From Stictocephala bisonia (lineage: Eukaryota > Arthropoda > Insecta > Hemiptera > Membracidae): 64,000 bases of DNA. A program made the translations under genes and the position numbers. The DNA lies in NCBI GenBank assembly GCA_035578905.1, contig JAQJVL010000251.1, positions 20,615-84,614 of the forward strand, written 5' to 3'. The notes below the pieces were generated by a model. That model was given only the letters and a program-made list of their open reading frames with translations. It was not told the DNA's origin and ran no database searches. Of the stretch, positions 7,042 through 15,056 are shown piece after piece (position 1 is the stretch's first letter; the number at the start of each line of letters is the position of its first letter).

Positions 7042-7752
7042 TTGGACAGAATGGAGATCATTCAACATACGGATAAATTTAATATTAGCAATATTGATGA
7101 TTTAACAGTTGATAAGACTACAACTGTCAACAATGGTAAACATGGTAGTTTACTACCAAACACAGTTCGTTGCATTGTGAGTGGTCCTTCAAATTGTGGA
7201 AAGACTAATATTGTCTTTAATTTAATAACCAATCCAAAAGGGTTACGATTTAATAACCTGTATATTTTTTCAAAGTCCTTACATCAGCCGAAATATCAAT
7301 TACTGGACAAGGTACTTTCCGATGTGTCAGATGTTAACTTTTATAAATTTAACGCTAGTGATAGCATTATGCAACCAAACAATGCTAAACCGTATTCTGT
7401 GTTTATATTTGACGATGTTTCTTGTGAAAATCATGATACTGTTAGAAACTACTTCTCCATGGGAAGACATAATAATATCGACAGTATTTATATAGGACAA
7501 ACTTATAGCAAAATCCCAAAACAACTAATCAGAGACAATGCGAATGTTTTGATTGTCTTTAAACAAGATGAAACTAACCTAAAACATATATATAACGATC
7601 ATGTCAACGCAGATATGACATTTGACATGTTTAAACAGCTATGTGCACAAGCTTGGAAGAAAAAGTATGGGTTTTTGGTTATCATGAAAGATCAAGCCAT
7701 AAAAGATGGACGTTACAGAATAGGGTTTGATAAATTCGTTTTGATAAAGTAG
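7042..7752 (+). CDS. A32/FtsK-type genome-packaging ATPase
   Basis: 236 residues (ATG 7051 is a possible alternative). Walker A GPSNCGKT at 48-55, Walker B hydrophobic run FIFDD at 121-125 followed by the family's V-S/C-E-N region, and the downstream IGQTYSKIPKQLIRDNAN segment typical of adintovirus/Polinton ATPases (sensor-like). Role: ATP-driven DNA packaging into the capsid, so the element is equipped to make virions. It starts 31 nt after the integrase stop on the same strand. Confidence 0.92.
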   Translation: MDRMEIIQHTDKFNISNIDDLTVDKTTTVNNGKHGSLLPNTVRCIVSGPSNCGKTNIVFNLITNPKGLRFNNLYIFSKSLHQPKYQLLDKVLSDVSDVNFYKFNASDSIMQPNNAKPYSVFIFDDVSCENHDTVRNYFSMGRHNNIDSIYIGQTYSKIPKQLIRDNANVLIVFKQDETNLKHIYNDHVNADMTFDMFKQLCAQAWKKKYGFLVIMKDQAIKDGRYRIGFDKFVLIK

Positions 7753-7789
7753 ATATAGGTATTGTTATACAAGACTTCATGGTGGAAAC

Positions 7790-8872
7790 ATGGAAAACCA
7801 GGAAAAGCTATTAAAACAAATAAAATCACTTAGTGATTCCATTAGGCGGAAGAGTAGAGCATTGAAGTTGGGTATAAATGAACGCGAACAGTTTTTAGAG
7901 ACTACGTTCAAACCTATCGTTGCACCTTTGAAACAATTGGCGAAAAGCTTAGAAAACCCCGCTAATAACTTGGAAGGAGATGTTCTTTTACCCATTTCAA
8001 AATATGAAAAAACCGAAAGAAGTGAAGAATCAGAAGAAACCGAAAAAAGTGAAGATTCCGAAGAAAGTGAAGATTTGGAGGAAACAGAAAAAAGTGAAGA
8101 GGAAGAAGAAGAAGCTAGTGATGAGTTAAGCGGCAAAGAGAGGTTGGATAACAGTGAAGAATATGAAGTGGTTGAAAATACCGTACCATCTAACTTGAGC
8201 AAATTGGGCACTGACATTACGTCTAAAGGGGCACTTGGAAGACAATACTTGTTGAAAATGTTACATTCCTCACAGCCGAACCGTAAATATCACACGTACG
8301 GAGCTAGATTAGAAAATGATGGTGAAGGAATACTGATTGGCGATAGTAAACTTGATGTTGATGTAGACAATAATGTAATAATTGGTGATGTCAAATACAA
8401 AGGCACAAAAGGTTTGTTTGAGCTAATTTTTAAAAATAATCCTGGTAGATATACTAAAAGAGATATGATATTGTTTAAGAAGATATTAGAAAAAACAAAC
8501 GCTCATAGAAAAGGATATTCCAAAGATGCACCTATACATAGAAATCAATCAGTAAAATATACAAGTATCATATCAAATTTGTTTCCACCACATTCATTAC
8601 AAAGAGCACGTGAGAAAAGAGCGTTATCTTCTGCGGAAATTAATCTTTTACACAAACCCAAAAAGAGGAAAACAAATGATCCGACGTCTACAGGAAAGGG
8701 ATTATTAAAAAGTCTATACAAGACTAATATAATTTATTACAACGATATCAATAAGTTGGTGGATCGAATGAGATTGTTATACGAAGCAATGCAAGCAGGA
8801 CATACTGGTTTAGACAATGAATGGATCGCTTTGGTTGACGAACTACGAAATAGAGGACTAATCGTGTATTAA
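7790..8872 (+). CDS. Virion-associated protein with acidic middle and DUF8207-like domain
   Basis: 360 residues. A coiled-coil-prone basic N-terminus (about 1-55), then a long Glu/Ser-rich low-complexity tract (about 74-130), then a globular domain (about 148-270) with LGRQYLLKML, YHTYGARLEN, IGDSKLDVDVDNNVIIG and YKGTKGLFELIFKNNPGRYT. I associate that pattern with the DUF8207 group found in arthropod genomes and Polinton-like elements. The C-terminus is basic. Its place between ATPase and fibre-like genes suggests a structural or core role; the biochemical function is unknown. A serine-rich frame on the opposite strand here is a shadow of the GAA/AGT codons. Confidence 0.7.
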   Translation: MENQEKLLKQIKSLSDSIRRKSRALKLGINEREQFLETTFKPIVAPLKQLAKSLENPANNLEGDVLLPISKYEKTERSEESEETEKSEDSEESEDLEETEKSEEEEEEASDELSGKERLDNSEEYEVVENTVPSNLSKLGTDITSKGALGRQYLLKMLHSSQPNRKYHTYGARLENDGEGILIGDSKLDVDVDNNVIIGDVKYKGTKGLFELIFKNNPGRYTKRDMILFKKILEKTNAHRKGYSKDAPIHRNQSVKYTSIISNLFPPHSLQRAREKRALSSAEINLLHKPKKRKTNDPTSTGKGLLKSLYKTNIIYYNDINKLVDRMRLLYEAMQAGHTGLDNEWIALVDELRNRGLIVY

Positions 8873-8874
8873 CA

Positions 8875-8882
8875 TATATAAG
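8875..8882 (+). promoter_or_regulatory. TATA box of the fibre-like gene
   Basis: TATATAAG directly after the stop of the preceding gene and 37 nt before the ATG at 8919. Confidence 0.4.
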
Positions 8883-8918
8883 TGTTATAGCAGCAAAATA
8901 TATTGGTTTAGTTGAATC

Positions 8919-9644
8919 ATGAGTGTGGACAAGTTCGGACGTTATTCCGTCATTGGTGAAAATCCAATTGTTTATAATAAAAACTACGGTTTGTCCGTTA
9001 CAGCAGAAGGTGATTACAATGTAGGCAATAAACGTTTGAAATTTGTTAAAGACCCTCGAGATAATAACGATGCCGTAAATCTAAACACATTAAATTCAGA
9101 AACATCATCAAGTTTGAGAATTGACGGAGACGGTGTATATAACGTGAAAAAGCGTAGAATTATTAATGTTGCTGATCCTCAACTTAAACAAGATTGCGTT
9201 ACAAAAGGGTATGTAGACTCGCTGGTATCACCTAGCTTGAAAATCGAAGGAAATGCTTACAATGCTAAAGGTAAACAGATTCAAAATGTTCAAGATCCAC
9301 TATTACCCTCAGATGCAGTTACAATGCGATATGTGACTAAAAGTACTCCTACCCAAACTGATGATCACTGGGGTTTTGCAGAAAAAAGGTTAAGCAATAT
9401 AAAAGATCCAATTTATCCTAAGGAAGCAGTAAATTTAGAAACTCTGAAAAGAATGTTGAATAGTAGATTCAATGAGTGGACTAAATCTTATAATAAGAAA
9501 TTAGAAAGGTTGGGTGCCGCCTTATTTCATTATATACACAGGGCTGCAGGTAGAGCTGCGGAACCACAAGTCGATGGTAGAACTTATTTGGATTGGCCGA
9601 GTACACATCAATCGAGTGATACAACACAAAACGTGGAAGAATAA
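8919..9644 (+). CDS. Fibre/spike-like protein with four tail-fibre-type repeats
   Basis: 241 residues. Four copies of a roughly 40-residue unit with core Y/G-N-x-x-x-K-R/Q-L/I-x-N/F-V-x-D-P-x-x-x-x-D-A-V-x-x-x-Y/L are visible, at about 33-57, 74-99, 114-139 and 152-177 (for example IQNVQDPLLPSDAVTMRYV). This is the unit seen in phage and virus tail fibres, which usually form trimers. The last ~60 residues are a different C-terminal segment. Inference: a virion surface or attachment protein. The N-terminus (MSVDKFGRYSVIG) has no signal peptide or membrane segment. Confidence 0.65.
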   Translation: MSVDKFGRYSVIGENPIVYNKNYGLSVTAEGDYNVGNKRLKFVKDPRDNNDAVNLNTLNSETSSSLRIDGDGVYNVKKRRIINVADPQLKQDCVTKGYVDSLVSPSLKIEGNAYNAKGKQIQNVQDPLLPSDAVTMRYVTKSTPTQTDDHWGFAEKRLSNIKDPIYPKEAVNLETLKRMLNSRFNEWTKSYNKKLERLGAALFHYIHRAAGRAAEPQVDGRTYLDWPSTHQSSDTTQNVEE

Positions 9645-9744
9645 ACTACCAATTTAAATACAGATAAGCAAGACGATTGTTTCATTAAAGATTACTCATT
9701 TAAAGGGTGTACATGATTGTGAAGGTTTCCGATATAAATAGACA

Positions 9745-10332
9745 ATGATGAAAAAACAGCGGGTCAGTCGCACTACAGAATTCATAAGAAGAGGAGGAGG
9801 AATTGTATCAACAGCAGTTTCAGCTTTTTCTAATCCTGTTGGAGCTATAGTGAACAAAGCGATTGATTTGCTACCTCTTGAGTTACATTTACCCGGAGGT
9901 TACCAATACTGTGGACCTGGAACAAAACTACAGCAACGTCTTGCAAGAGGAGATCCAGGAATAAATAAACTTGACAAGGCTTGCAAAGAACACGATATCG
10001 CATATTCAAAATATAGTGATACCCGCAATAGATCTATAGCGGATAGAGCGTTAGCTGAAAAAGCCTGGCAAAGAGTAAAGTCAAGTGACGCGAGTGTTGG
10101 TGAAAGAGCAGCAGCCTTAGCAGTAACATCAGCCATGAAGGTGAAAACAACATTTGGAGGTGGTAAGAGGAAGAAAAGAAGTAGAACGAGGAAAACAACA
10201 AAGAAACATGGAGGAAGTATAAAAAGAAAACGTCGATCAACCAAAAACAAAGGAAAAAACAAGCCTACAGTATGGTCTATGATAAAAAAAAAGGGAGGAG
10301 GACTATACCTAAAACCTTACCGTGTGTATTGA
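9745..10332 (+). CDS. Phospholipase A2 virion protein with basic core-protein-like tail
   Basis: 195 residues. The PLA2 calcium loop YCGPGTKL (C56-L62) and catalytic helix D-K-A-C-K-E-H-D-I-A-Y (H83, D84) match the secreted/parvovirus-type PLA2 used for endosome escape. The N-terminus is Gly/Ala-rich and mildly hydrophobic (about 17-45), and the C-terminal third (about 139-195) is Lys/Arg/Gly-rich, as in DNA-condensing core peptides. TTTAAATA at 9653 or TATAAATA at 9733-9740 may serve as promoter; the second is only a few bases from the ATG. Its last 61 nt overlap the protease frame. Confidence 0.9.
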   Translation: MMKKQRVSRTTEFIRRGGGIVSTAVSAFSNPVGAIVNKAIDLLPLELHLPGGYQYCGPGTKLQQRLARGDPGINKLDKACKEHDIAYSKYSDTRNRSIADRALAEKAWQRVKSSDASVGERAAALAVTSAMKVKTTFGGGKRKKRSRTRKTTKKHGGSIKRKRRSTKNKGKNKPTVWSMIKKKGGGLYLKPYRVY

Positions 10333-10718
10333 ATAAGAAAAAACAATTAATCATCCCGAATAAAGAATTGACAAATGAAGAACTGCTTCAATATGCTTCC
10401 TGTTTAAAAATACCCTTCTTTAGAGGAGTTTTCATGAAAGACGCTTTACCTAAGAAGATTTGGAGAAACGAGACTGGAATTGTAAATCTAGATAACACCG
10501 CAGGATCGGGCACTCATTGGATATGTTATAAAAAACTGGGGGAAAATATTTACTACTTTGATAGTTTTGGAAATCTACAACCACCGAAAGAGCTTCAGTA
10601 CTACTTTCGCACGTCTGAGAATGTTTTTTATAATTATACTAGAGAGCAACCTGAAGAGACATCAATATGTGGACATTTATGTTTAAACTTTTTAGCTACA
10701 GGTGTTAGTCAACTGTAA
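10272..10718 (+). CDS. pro: Adenain-type cysteine protease
   Basis: 148 residues. The adenain catalytic set is visible: H82 (GTHWICY), D97 (YFDSFG), Q126 (REQPEET) and C133 (ICGHLC). Upstream, LTNEELLQYASCLKIPFFRGVFMKD is the usual conserved N-terminal segment. Known role: cleavage of virion precursor proteins during maturation. It overlaps the end of the PLA2 gene in another frame; the first Met is at 10272 and the next in frame is residue 55, which would lose conserved sequence, so 10272 is preferred. Confidence 0.93.
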   Translation: MVYDKKKGRRTIPKTLPCVLNKKKQLIIPNKELTNEELLQYASCLKIPFFRGVFMKDALPKKIWRNETGIVNLDNTAGSGTHWICYKKLGENIYYFDSFGNLQPPKELQYYFRTSENVFYNYTREQPEETSICGHLCLNFLATGVSQL

Positions 10719-10719
10719 G

Positions 10720-11448
10720 ATGTCATCGTATACAGTGTCGCTGGTCGGAAATTCATCAACTTTGAAAACTACCCTTTTTCCAGCTCTTCGTTTGCAACAG
10801 GGAGTACTATGGGAAGCGGCCTTGTTAGATTTAACAACGTACAACTCTATTCCCAACATCAGTGAAGGTGTTAACAACAAGATACATTACTACAAGACTA
10901 AAGATAAAGATGGAAAATATTCAAAACTGGAAGTGATTAGTTTACCAACAGGCTCATACGAGATAGACAATATCAACAAAGTTCTACAAAACTATATGGG
11001 AGAGGATAATATACAAATAGTAGGAAACAACAATACTATGAAAGCTGAAGTTACTTCGAAGTATTACATTGATTTTACTAAACAACATTCGATTGGAAAA
11101 CTGTTGGGTTTCTCTAGTGAAAAACAAGATAATATATTAGAACCTAATAAGACGTATACAGGGGATAGCACAGTGACTATACTCAAAGTTAATTCAATAG
11201 ATGTAATGTGTAATATTATACAAGGATCCTATAGATACGGTGAAAACAATCATATATTACACACTTTTTACCCTTCAGTCGCACCGGGATATAAAATAGT
11301 TGAAAAACCACAAAACTTAGTGTACCTCCCGTTAAACACCAGTTTCATTTCAGACGTTGTAGTGAACATACTAGATCAAGACGGAGACCATATTGACTTC
11401 AGAGGTGAAGATATAACTGTGCGAATCCATATAAAATCGTCTGCCTAA
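10720..11448 (+). CDS. Minor capsid (penton-type) protein
   Basis: 242 residues from ATG 10720, one base after the protease stop; an upstream in-frame ATG at 10702 lies inside the protease gene and is less likely. Position between protease and major capsid, length, and the pattern of short beta strands (YTVSLVGNSS..., then PTGSYEIDNINKVL, IGKLLGFS, NIIQGSY, YLPLN, DFRGEDITVRIHI) match the single-jelly-roll penton proteins of Polintons and adintoviruses. Role: pentamers at the capsid vertices. Confidence 0.85.
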   Translation: MSSYTVSLVGNSSTLKTTLFPALRLQQGVLWEAALLDLTTYNSIPNISEGVNNKIHYYKTKDKDGKYSKLEVISLPTGSYEIDNINKVLQNYMGEDNIQIVGNNNTMKAEVTSKYYIDFTKQHSIGKLLGFSSEKQDNILEPNKTYTGDSTVTILKVNSIDVMCNIIQGSYRYGENNHILHTFYPSVAPGYKIVEKPQNLVYLPLNTSFISDVVVNILDQDGDHIDFRGEDITVRIHIKSSA

Positions 11449-11451
11449 AAA

Positions 11452-11688
11452 ATGGGGCTATCATTTGAAAGGAAAGGGTCGACTAGTAAACAGGTCAGTA
11501 CCTCCTCGGCAGCAGAAGAATTAACAAGTGAGAACATTCGTTTTCTTGAAGACATTGGATTAAAACTTGTGAAAAAACACAACAATGGATATAGCGGATA
11601 TAACGCAAGGTCCGACATTCGACGAGACCATATGGGAAAAGGAGTATCACACGCACAACCCTTACGCTTCGTCAAAATTGAACAATAA
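11452..11688 (+). CDS. Small protein overlapping the major capsid start
   Basis: 78 residues, starting 3 nt after the penton stop. The centre, E-E-L-T-S-E-N-I-R-F-L-E-D-I-G-L-K, resembles short conserved 'LTxENxxFLxxLGL' segments found just upstream of capsid genes in related elements. The last third (from 11585) overlaps the capsid gene in another frame, so only the first ~45 codons are under independent constraint. It could be a real small virion protein or the 5' exon of a spliced product. Confidence 0.5.
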   Translation: MGLSFERKGSTSKQVSTSSAAEELTSENIRFLEDIGLKLVKKHNNGYSGYNARSDIRRDHMGKGVSHAQPLRFVKIEQ

Positions 11689-12811
11689 CGATGAAATCAG
11701 AATTCCTATACAACAACAAGATATTTATACTCTTCCGTGTGAAAGTTATTTATATATCGAAGGAAGAGTAACAAAACGAGATGGTACCGTTGGATCAATT
11801 GTTCCGTTCATAAACAATCCCATGGCGTATTTGTTTGACGAAATCAGATATCAAATATCAGGGGTTACAGTGGATTCAACAAAAAAGGTTGGCATTTCTA
11901 GTACATTGAAAGGTTTAGCATCTATAACACCGAATGAGAAGAATCTGTTGAGTGTCGCAGGATGGATCGCACCTGAAAAAGACACGTTAACTCCTGACTC
12001 ATCGGGAAACTTTGATTTTTATGTACCTTTGAAATTATTACTAGGATTTGCTGAAGATTACAGAAGAATAATAATAAATGTAAAACAAGAATTGGTTCTA
12101 TTGAGAACGTCTAACGATAAAGATTGTATCAAAGCAGCGGCAGGAACAACTGATGCCAATATGGAATGGAAACTAACATTGGACAAGATTGTTTGGAGAG
12201 TGCCACATGTACGGCTAAATGATGAACACAGAATTACACTGTTGAAAAAGTTAAAATCGGATCGAGATATAGTAATGCCGTTCAGAAGTTGGGAGTTTCA
12301 TGAATATCCTGTTTTACCATCAACTCAACGACACACATGGAGTGTAAAGACTTCTACACACTTGGAAAAGGCGAGATACGTGATATTCGGATTGCAAACC
12401 AAGAGAAGAAATGTACTTACCGCAAACGCTGGTGAGTTTGATCATTGCAAAATAACAAATTGTAAAGTGTACCTGAATTCGCAGTTTTATCCTTATGACA
12501 ACATTAATATATCTTTTGAAAAGAAGAGATACACTGTGTTGTACGATATGTACGCTAGATTTCAAAGTTCCTACTACGGTAGAACAAACATGCCTCTGCT
12601 AAGTCCTCAAGAGTTTGTTAGTAAGGCACCGATTGTAATAATTGATTGTTCAAAACAAAATGAATCTGTGAAATCGTCAAATGTTGATATCAAGATAGAA
12701 ATGGAATTTCAGGAAAATATACCTGACGATACTTCTGCGTATTGTTTAATTTTACATGATAAAATTGTAACATACACACCGCTGTCAGGTATTGTAAAAA
12801 CAGTTTTGTAG
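11585..12811 (+). CDS. mcp: Major capsid protein (double jelly-roll)
   Basis: 408 residues. Segments such as SYLYIEGRV, FINNPMAYLFDEIRYQISG, ISSTLKGL and GFAEDYRRIIINVKQELVL are characteristic of adintovirus/Polinton major capsid proteins, and size and gene order (protease, penton, MCP) agree. Role: the trimeric pseudo-hexameric capsomer. An intact MCP together with protease and ATPase indicates virion-forming capacity. The start ATG at 11585 lies inside the preceding small frame; no nearer promoter is evident. Confidence 0.93.
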   Translation: MDIADITQGPTFDETIWEKEYHTHNPYASSKLNNNDEIRIPIQQQDIYTLPCESYLYIEGRVTKRDGTVGSIVPFINNPMAYLFDEIRYQISGVTVDSTKKVGISSTLKGLASITPNEKNLLSVAGWIAPEKDTLTPDSSGNFDFYVPLKLLLGFAEDYRRIIINVKQELVLLRTSNDKDCIKAAAGTTDANMEWKLTLDKIVWRVPHVRLNDEHRITLLKKLKSDRDIVMPFRSWEFHEYPVLPSTQRHTWSVKTSTHLEKARYVIFGLQTKRRNVLTANAGEFDHCKITNCKVYLNSQFYPYDNINISFEKKRYTVLYDMYARFQSSYYGRTNMPLLSPQEFVSKAPIVIIDCSKQNESVKSSNVDIKIEMEFQENIPDDTSAYCLILHDKIVTYTPLSGIVKTVL

Positions 12812-12820
12812 AAAACTTTA

Positions 12821-12847
12821 CCCCCACCACAACATCCGAGTTAAATA
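12821..12847 (+). promoter_or_regulatory. CACCC box and TTAAATA before the 12914 gene
   Basis: CCCCCACCAC at 12821-12830, then TTAAATA at 12841-12847, 67 nt before the next ATG. The same CCCCCACCACAAC string recurs at 15211, before another gene. Confidence 0.4.
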
Positions 12848-12913
12848 GCGGAGCATTGAGACCGGCCTTCATTCGTTTGTGTGACACCGCTTGGGTAACA
12901 TCGCATATACACA

Positions 12914-13762
12914 ATGAGTTCTCTAGCACAGGACAATTCGGAATTAACTCCGTTACTGAAGGAGGAAAATAAGACCATAGAAGCAAAAGTTATTAAGGAA
13001 ATAGACGAGTTTTTAAAGTTTGAGAAAAAAGAAGACAACAAACAAGAAGACAATAGAAAAGAAGAGGAAGAAGAACCAGCCAAAGTCGGCATTAAAAGAA
13101 AAAGGAAGTTTGAGGAAAACATTGCAACAGAAATACTAACTGAAGTTTTTCTAAGGATCTTTTACCCGATATCATCATGTTTAAGTAAGAGTATTTCTAT
13201 TGGACTGAAGAAATCATTAGATTATTCACCTACGGTGATACTGAACCACGGTCCAAGGGTGGTACTGTTCTCTACTAGTGCGTGGGAATCTCTCTTAAAA
13301 CATTTACATCTAATAGAATGCTACCTTAACAACGGTATGTGTGGAAGGAAAACAAACATTCGACTTTCTGATTGTGACAACGAGATCGATGTAGTTAAAC
13401 ATCGTGCGCAAGTACAAGTACGCATTAGGGACTTGACTCGACATGATAATAAAGTTATACTGACACGTGAAGAATTCCACATCTTCAAATGTGCATCGTC
13501 ACCCGTTACCAGATACATGAAACAGTTGGTATTTTCTAGCTCTATCATAAAGGATTACTTGGTGGACACGTTGGAAAAACAACCGGATAGCACCATACTC
13601 TACGGACCTGTGGATACGTCTGTTTTTAATAGAATACCTCATGAAGTTGAAATGTGGCGACAATTGAGAGACTTTAAAAACACCGTAGAAGCAACAGAAG
13701 AAGAAGAAGAAGAAGTTGGAGAAGTAGAAAACATTGAACCTGCAAAAGATCAACAAGGTTAA
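12914..13762 (+). CDS. Nuclear-type accessory protein, family unknown
   Basis: 282 residues. The N-terminus is charged (acidic/lysine-rich, about 18-58) and leads into an SV40-type nuclear localisation stretch (IKRKRKF, about 60-66). The central domain (about 85-235) contains V-I-L-N-H-G-P-R-V-V-L-F-S-T-S-A-W-E-S-L and later a V-Q-V-R-I-R-D ... V-I-L-T-R-E-E-F block, which faintly recalls PC4-type single-stranded-DNA-binding coactivators. The tail is a run of Glu (about 260-268). I do not recognise the family with confidence; a nuclear role in transcription or replication is inferred. Confidence 0.6.
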   Translation: MSSLAQDNSELTPLLKEENKTIEAKVIKEIDEFLKFEKKEDNKQEDNRKEEEEEPAKVGIKRKRKFEENIATEILTEVFLRIFYPISSCLSKSISIGLKKSLDYSPTVILNHGPRVVLFSTSAWESLLKHLHLIECYLNNGMCGRKTNIRLSDCDNEIDVVKHRAQVQVRIRDLTRHDNKVILTREEFHIFKCASSPVTRYMKQLVFSSSIIKDYLVDTLEKQPDSTILYGPVDTSVFNRIPHEVEMWRQLRDFKNTVEATEEEEEEVGEVENIEPAKDQQG

Positions 13763-13773
13763 TGAGTTAAAAC

Positions 13774-13831
13774 AATAAAATAAAAACTTTGAAAAAATAC
13801 AAAAAAAAAAAAATACAAAAAAAAAACAATT
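13774..13831 (+). terminator. Polyadenylation signal and A-rich tract after the 12914 gene
   Basis: AATAAA at 13774-13779 followed by long A-runs to about 13828, just downstream of the stop at 13762. It marks the end of the central virion block. Confidence 0.5.
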
Positions 13832-13843
13832 ATGTGAAAGTGG

Positions 13844-13918
13844 GGTAGGCCTACCGGGGATGGTGCCCACGTTAAATATACACCAACGCGCCTGTAACTG
13901 TACGGCCTGGTATTTAAG
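13844..13918 (+). promoter_or_regulatory. Promoter region of the 13964 gene
   Basis: A perfect 12-bp palindrome GGTAGGCCTACC at 13844-13855 precedes a TATA-like TATTTAAG at 13911-13918, 46 nt before the ATG at 13964. An out-of-frame ATG at 13948 lies between them. Confidence 0.4.
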
Positions 13919-13963
13919 AATACCTACCGTGGTGTGGAAAACAGTTGATGCAAGACCTCCGAC

Positions 13964-14623
13964 ATGGATGGATTAGATATAATCACAAGACCTTGTGTTA
14001 TAGAATTTCAAGCGTTTCGTGGAAACAATGATAAGTTTATTATCAAAGAATTAATAATTTTAGACTTGCACACATTTGTTGTTTACCCATTTATGTTTGA
14101 ACCTCCGTTCTCCTGGAACAAACTAAATTCAAAAGCAAAAAGAACAAACGCATGGATGACAAAGTATTTCCATCACATACAGTGGTATGAAGGCTATATA
14201 GCTTACACTAATCTACACAGTATCATGTTTCAGTTTTGTAAACAATATAATGTTATTTACACAAGAGGATTAGAAAAGAGAAACTGGATACAACGATACA
14301 CGTACGGAAAAGTCTACGATATATATGTAGACAGGGACTTTACAAATCAACAAGGTCATATTTGTGTAAATACTAACAATCCTAAACATGGACTATCAGA
14401 GTGTGCTATACGCAACGCGTACCGTTTAGCGAGTTACTTGAAGGCTGGAAACATATGTGATGGTGTCGGTGGTGGGGGTACCGGAGGGTATAAATGTCCG
14501 GTGGTGGTTCGTCCGCAGCACCACTGTTATGACAGACTCCGAGGAGGCAACATATCAGAACACAGCAGCGACTACAAAGATGACAACACCACCGCAGAAG
14601 CAGTCTCTTCAAGCACTAGTTGA
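13964..14623 (+). CDS. RNase-H-fold/exonuclease-like accessory protein
   Basis: 219 residues. The core (about 10-165) has V-I-E-F-Q-A-F-R-G-N-N-D-K-F-I-I-K-E-L, a W-rich middle and N-P-K-H-G-L-S-E-C-A-I-R-N-A-Y-R-L near 139-154. I recognise this as a family common in arthropod genomes and Polinton-like elements, and the first and last blocks recall the DEDDh exonuclease layout (acidic residue in the first strand, H...A...A helix at the end). That assignment is inference; a classical D-x-E is not seen. The last ~55 residues, rich in G, S, T and D, are extra and overlap the next gene and its promoter, so the tail may be unconstrained. Confidence 0.55.
   Translation: MDGLDIITRPCVIEFQAFRGNNDKFIIKELIILDLHTFVVYPFMFEPPFSWNKLNSKAKRTNAWMTKYFHHIQWYEGYIAYTNLHSIMFQFCKQYNVIYTRGLEKRNWIQRYTYGKVYDIYVDRDFTNQQGHICVNTNNPKHGLSECAIRNAYRLASYLKAGNICDGVGGGGTGGYKCPVVVRPQHHCYDRLRGGNISEHSSDYKDDNTTAEAVSSSTS
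14468..14496 (+). promoter_or_regulatory. Internal promoter for the 14529 gene
   Basis: GGTGGTGGGGG at 14468-14478 and TATAAATG at 14489-14496 lie inside the end of the previous gene and 40 nt before ATG 14529. Confidence 0.5.
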
Positions 14624-14942
14624 AATATTCAACACACAATCGAAATCCAACGTTCTATTTACAAAGAAATGTTCAGAGCTAAAAGAAAACCGGCACTACA
14701 TAGTACACAACCTAAGGAAGATGGAAACAACACACGGGGAAGCGGTTTTGGTTTCACTCAGCGAAGCCCCCTTCACACAAGGCGATGAAGCAAAATTTCA
14801 AGTGTTTCTACCGAAACGATTTGTTCATCTACTGATGAATGTGGATTTGCGGAACATTCAACCTGGATCCTTGTATCTGGTGTCCCATGGATCAAGTGGA
14901 AACAACTCTACAGAACTCACTCTGCACGTCTCGCACGAATGA
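14529..14942 (+). CDS. Small OB-fold-like protein (possible ssDNA-binding)
   Basis: 137 residues from ATG 14529, chosen because it follows the internal TATA box; an in-frame ATG at 14457 lies upstream of that box. The body (about 45-135) has C-S-E-L-K-E-N-R-H-Y-I-V-H-N-L-R-K-M-E-T-T-H-G-E-A-V-L-V and then V-F-L-P-K-R-F, a pattern seen in small uncharacterised proteins of arthropods and related elements with alternating beta strands and a fixed LPKRF. An OB-fold nucleic-acid-binding role is inference. It overlaps the preceding gene by 95 nt in another frame. Confidence 0.55.
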   Translation: MTDSEEATYQNTAATTKMTTPPQKQSLQALVEIFNTQSKSNVLFTKKCSELKENRHYIVHNLRKMETTHGEAVLVSLSEAPFTQGDEAKFQVFLPKRFVHLLMNVDLRNIQPGSLYLVSHGSSGNNSTELTLHVSHE

Positions 14943-15020
14943 TGGATTTTATAAAATCAATTTGTTTGTATTGTAGTTATTCTAGTCAATTGTAAATAGT
15001 TGTTGTAAATAGTTGTTGTA

Positions 15021-15056
15021 AATAAAAAACAAAATAAAAAAAAAATAAAAAAAATT
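15021..15056 (+). terminator. Polyadenylation region after the 14529 gene
   Basis: AATAAA at 15021-15026 (and more further on) after three repeats of AGTTGTTGTAAAT, in an A-rich tract that leads into the next stem-loop. Confidence 0.5.

Noticed and set aside
7777..8217. Serine-rich open frame on the minus strand
   Set aside because: Antisense shadow of the Glu/Ser-rich tract of the 7790-8872 gene.
9733..9740. TATAAATA as the main promoter of the PLA2 gene
   Set aside because: It ends 5 nt before the ATG, so a normal start site would lie inside the gene; TTTAAATA at 9653 is a better candidate.
10702..10719. Upstream ATG as start of the penton-type protein
   Set aside because: It lies inside the protease gene; ATG 10720, one base after the protease stop, begins the conserved-looking part.
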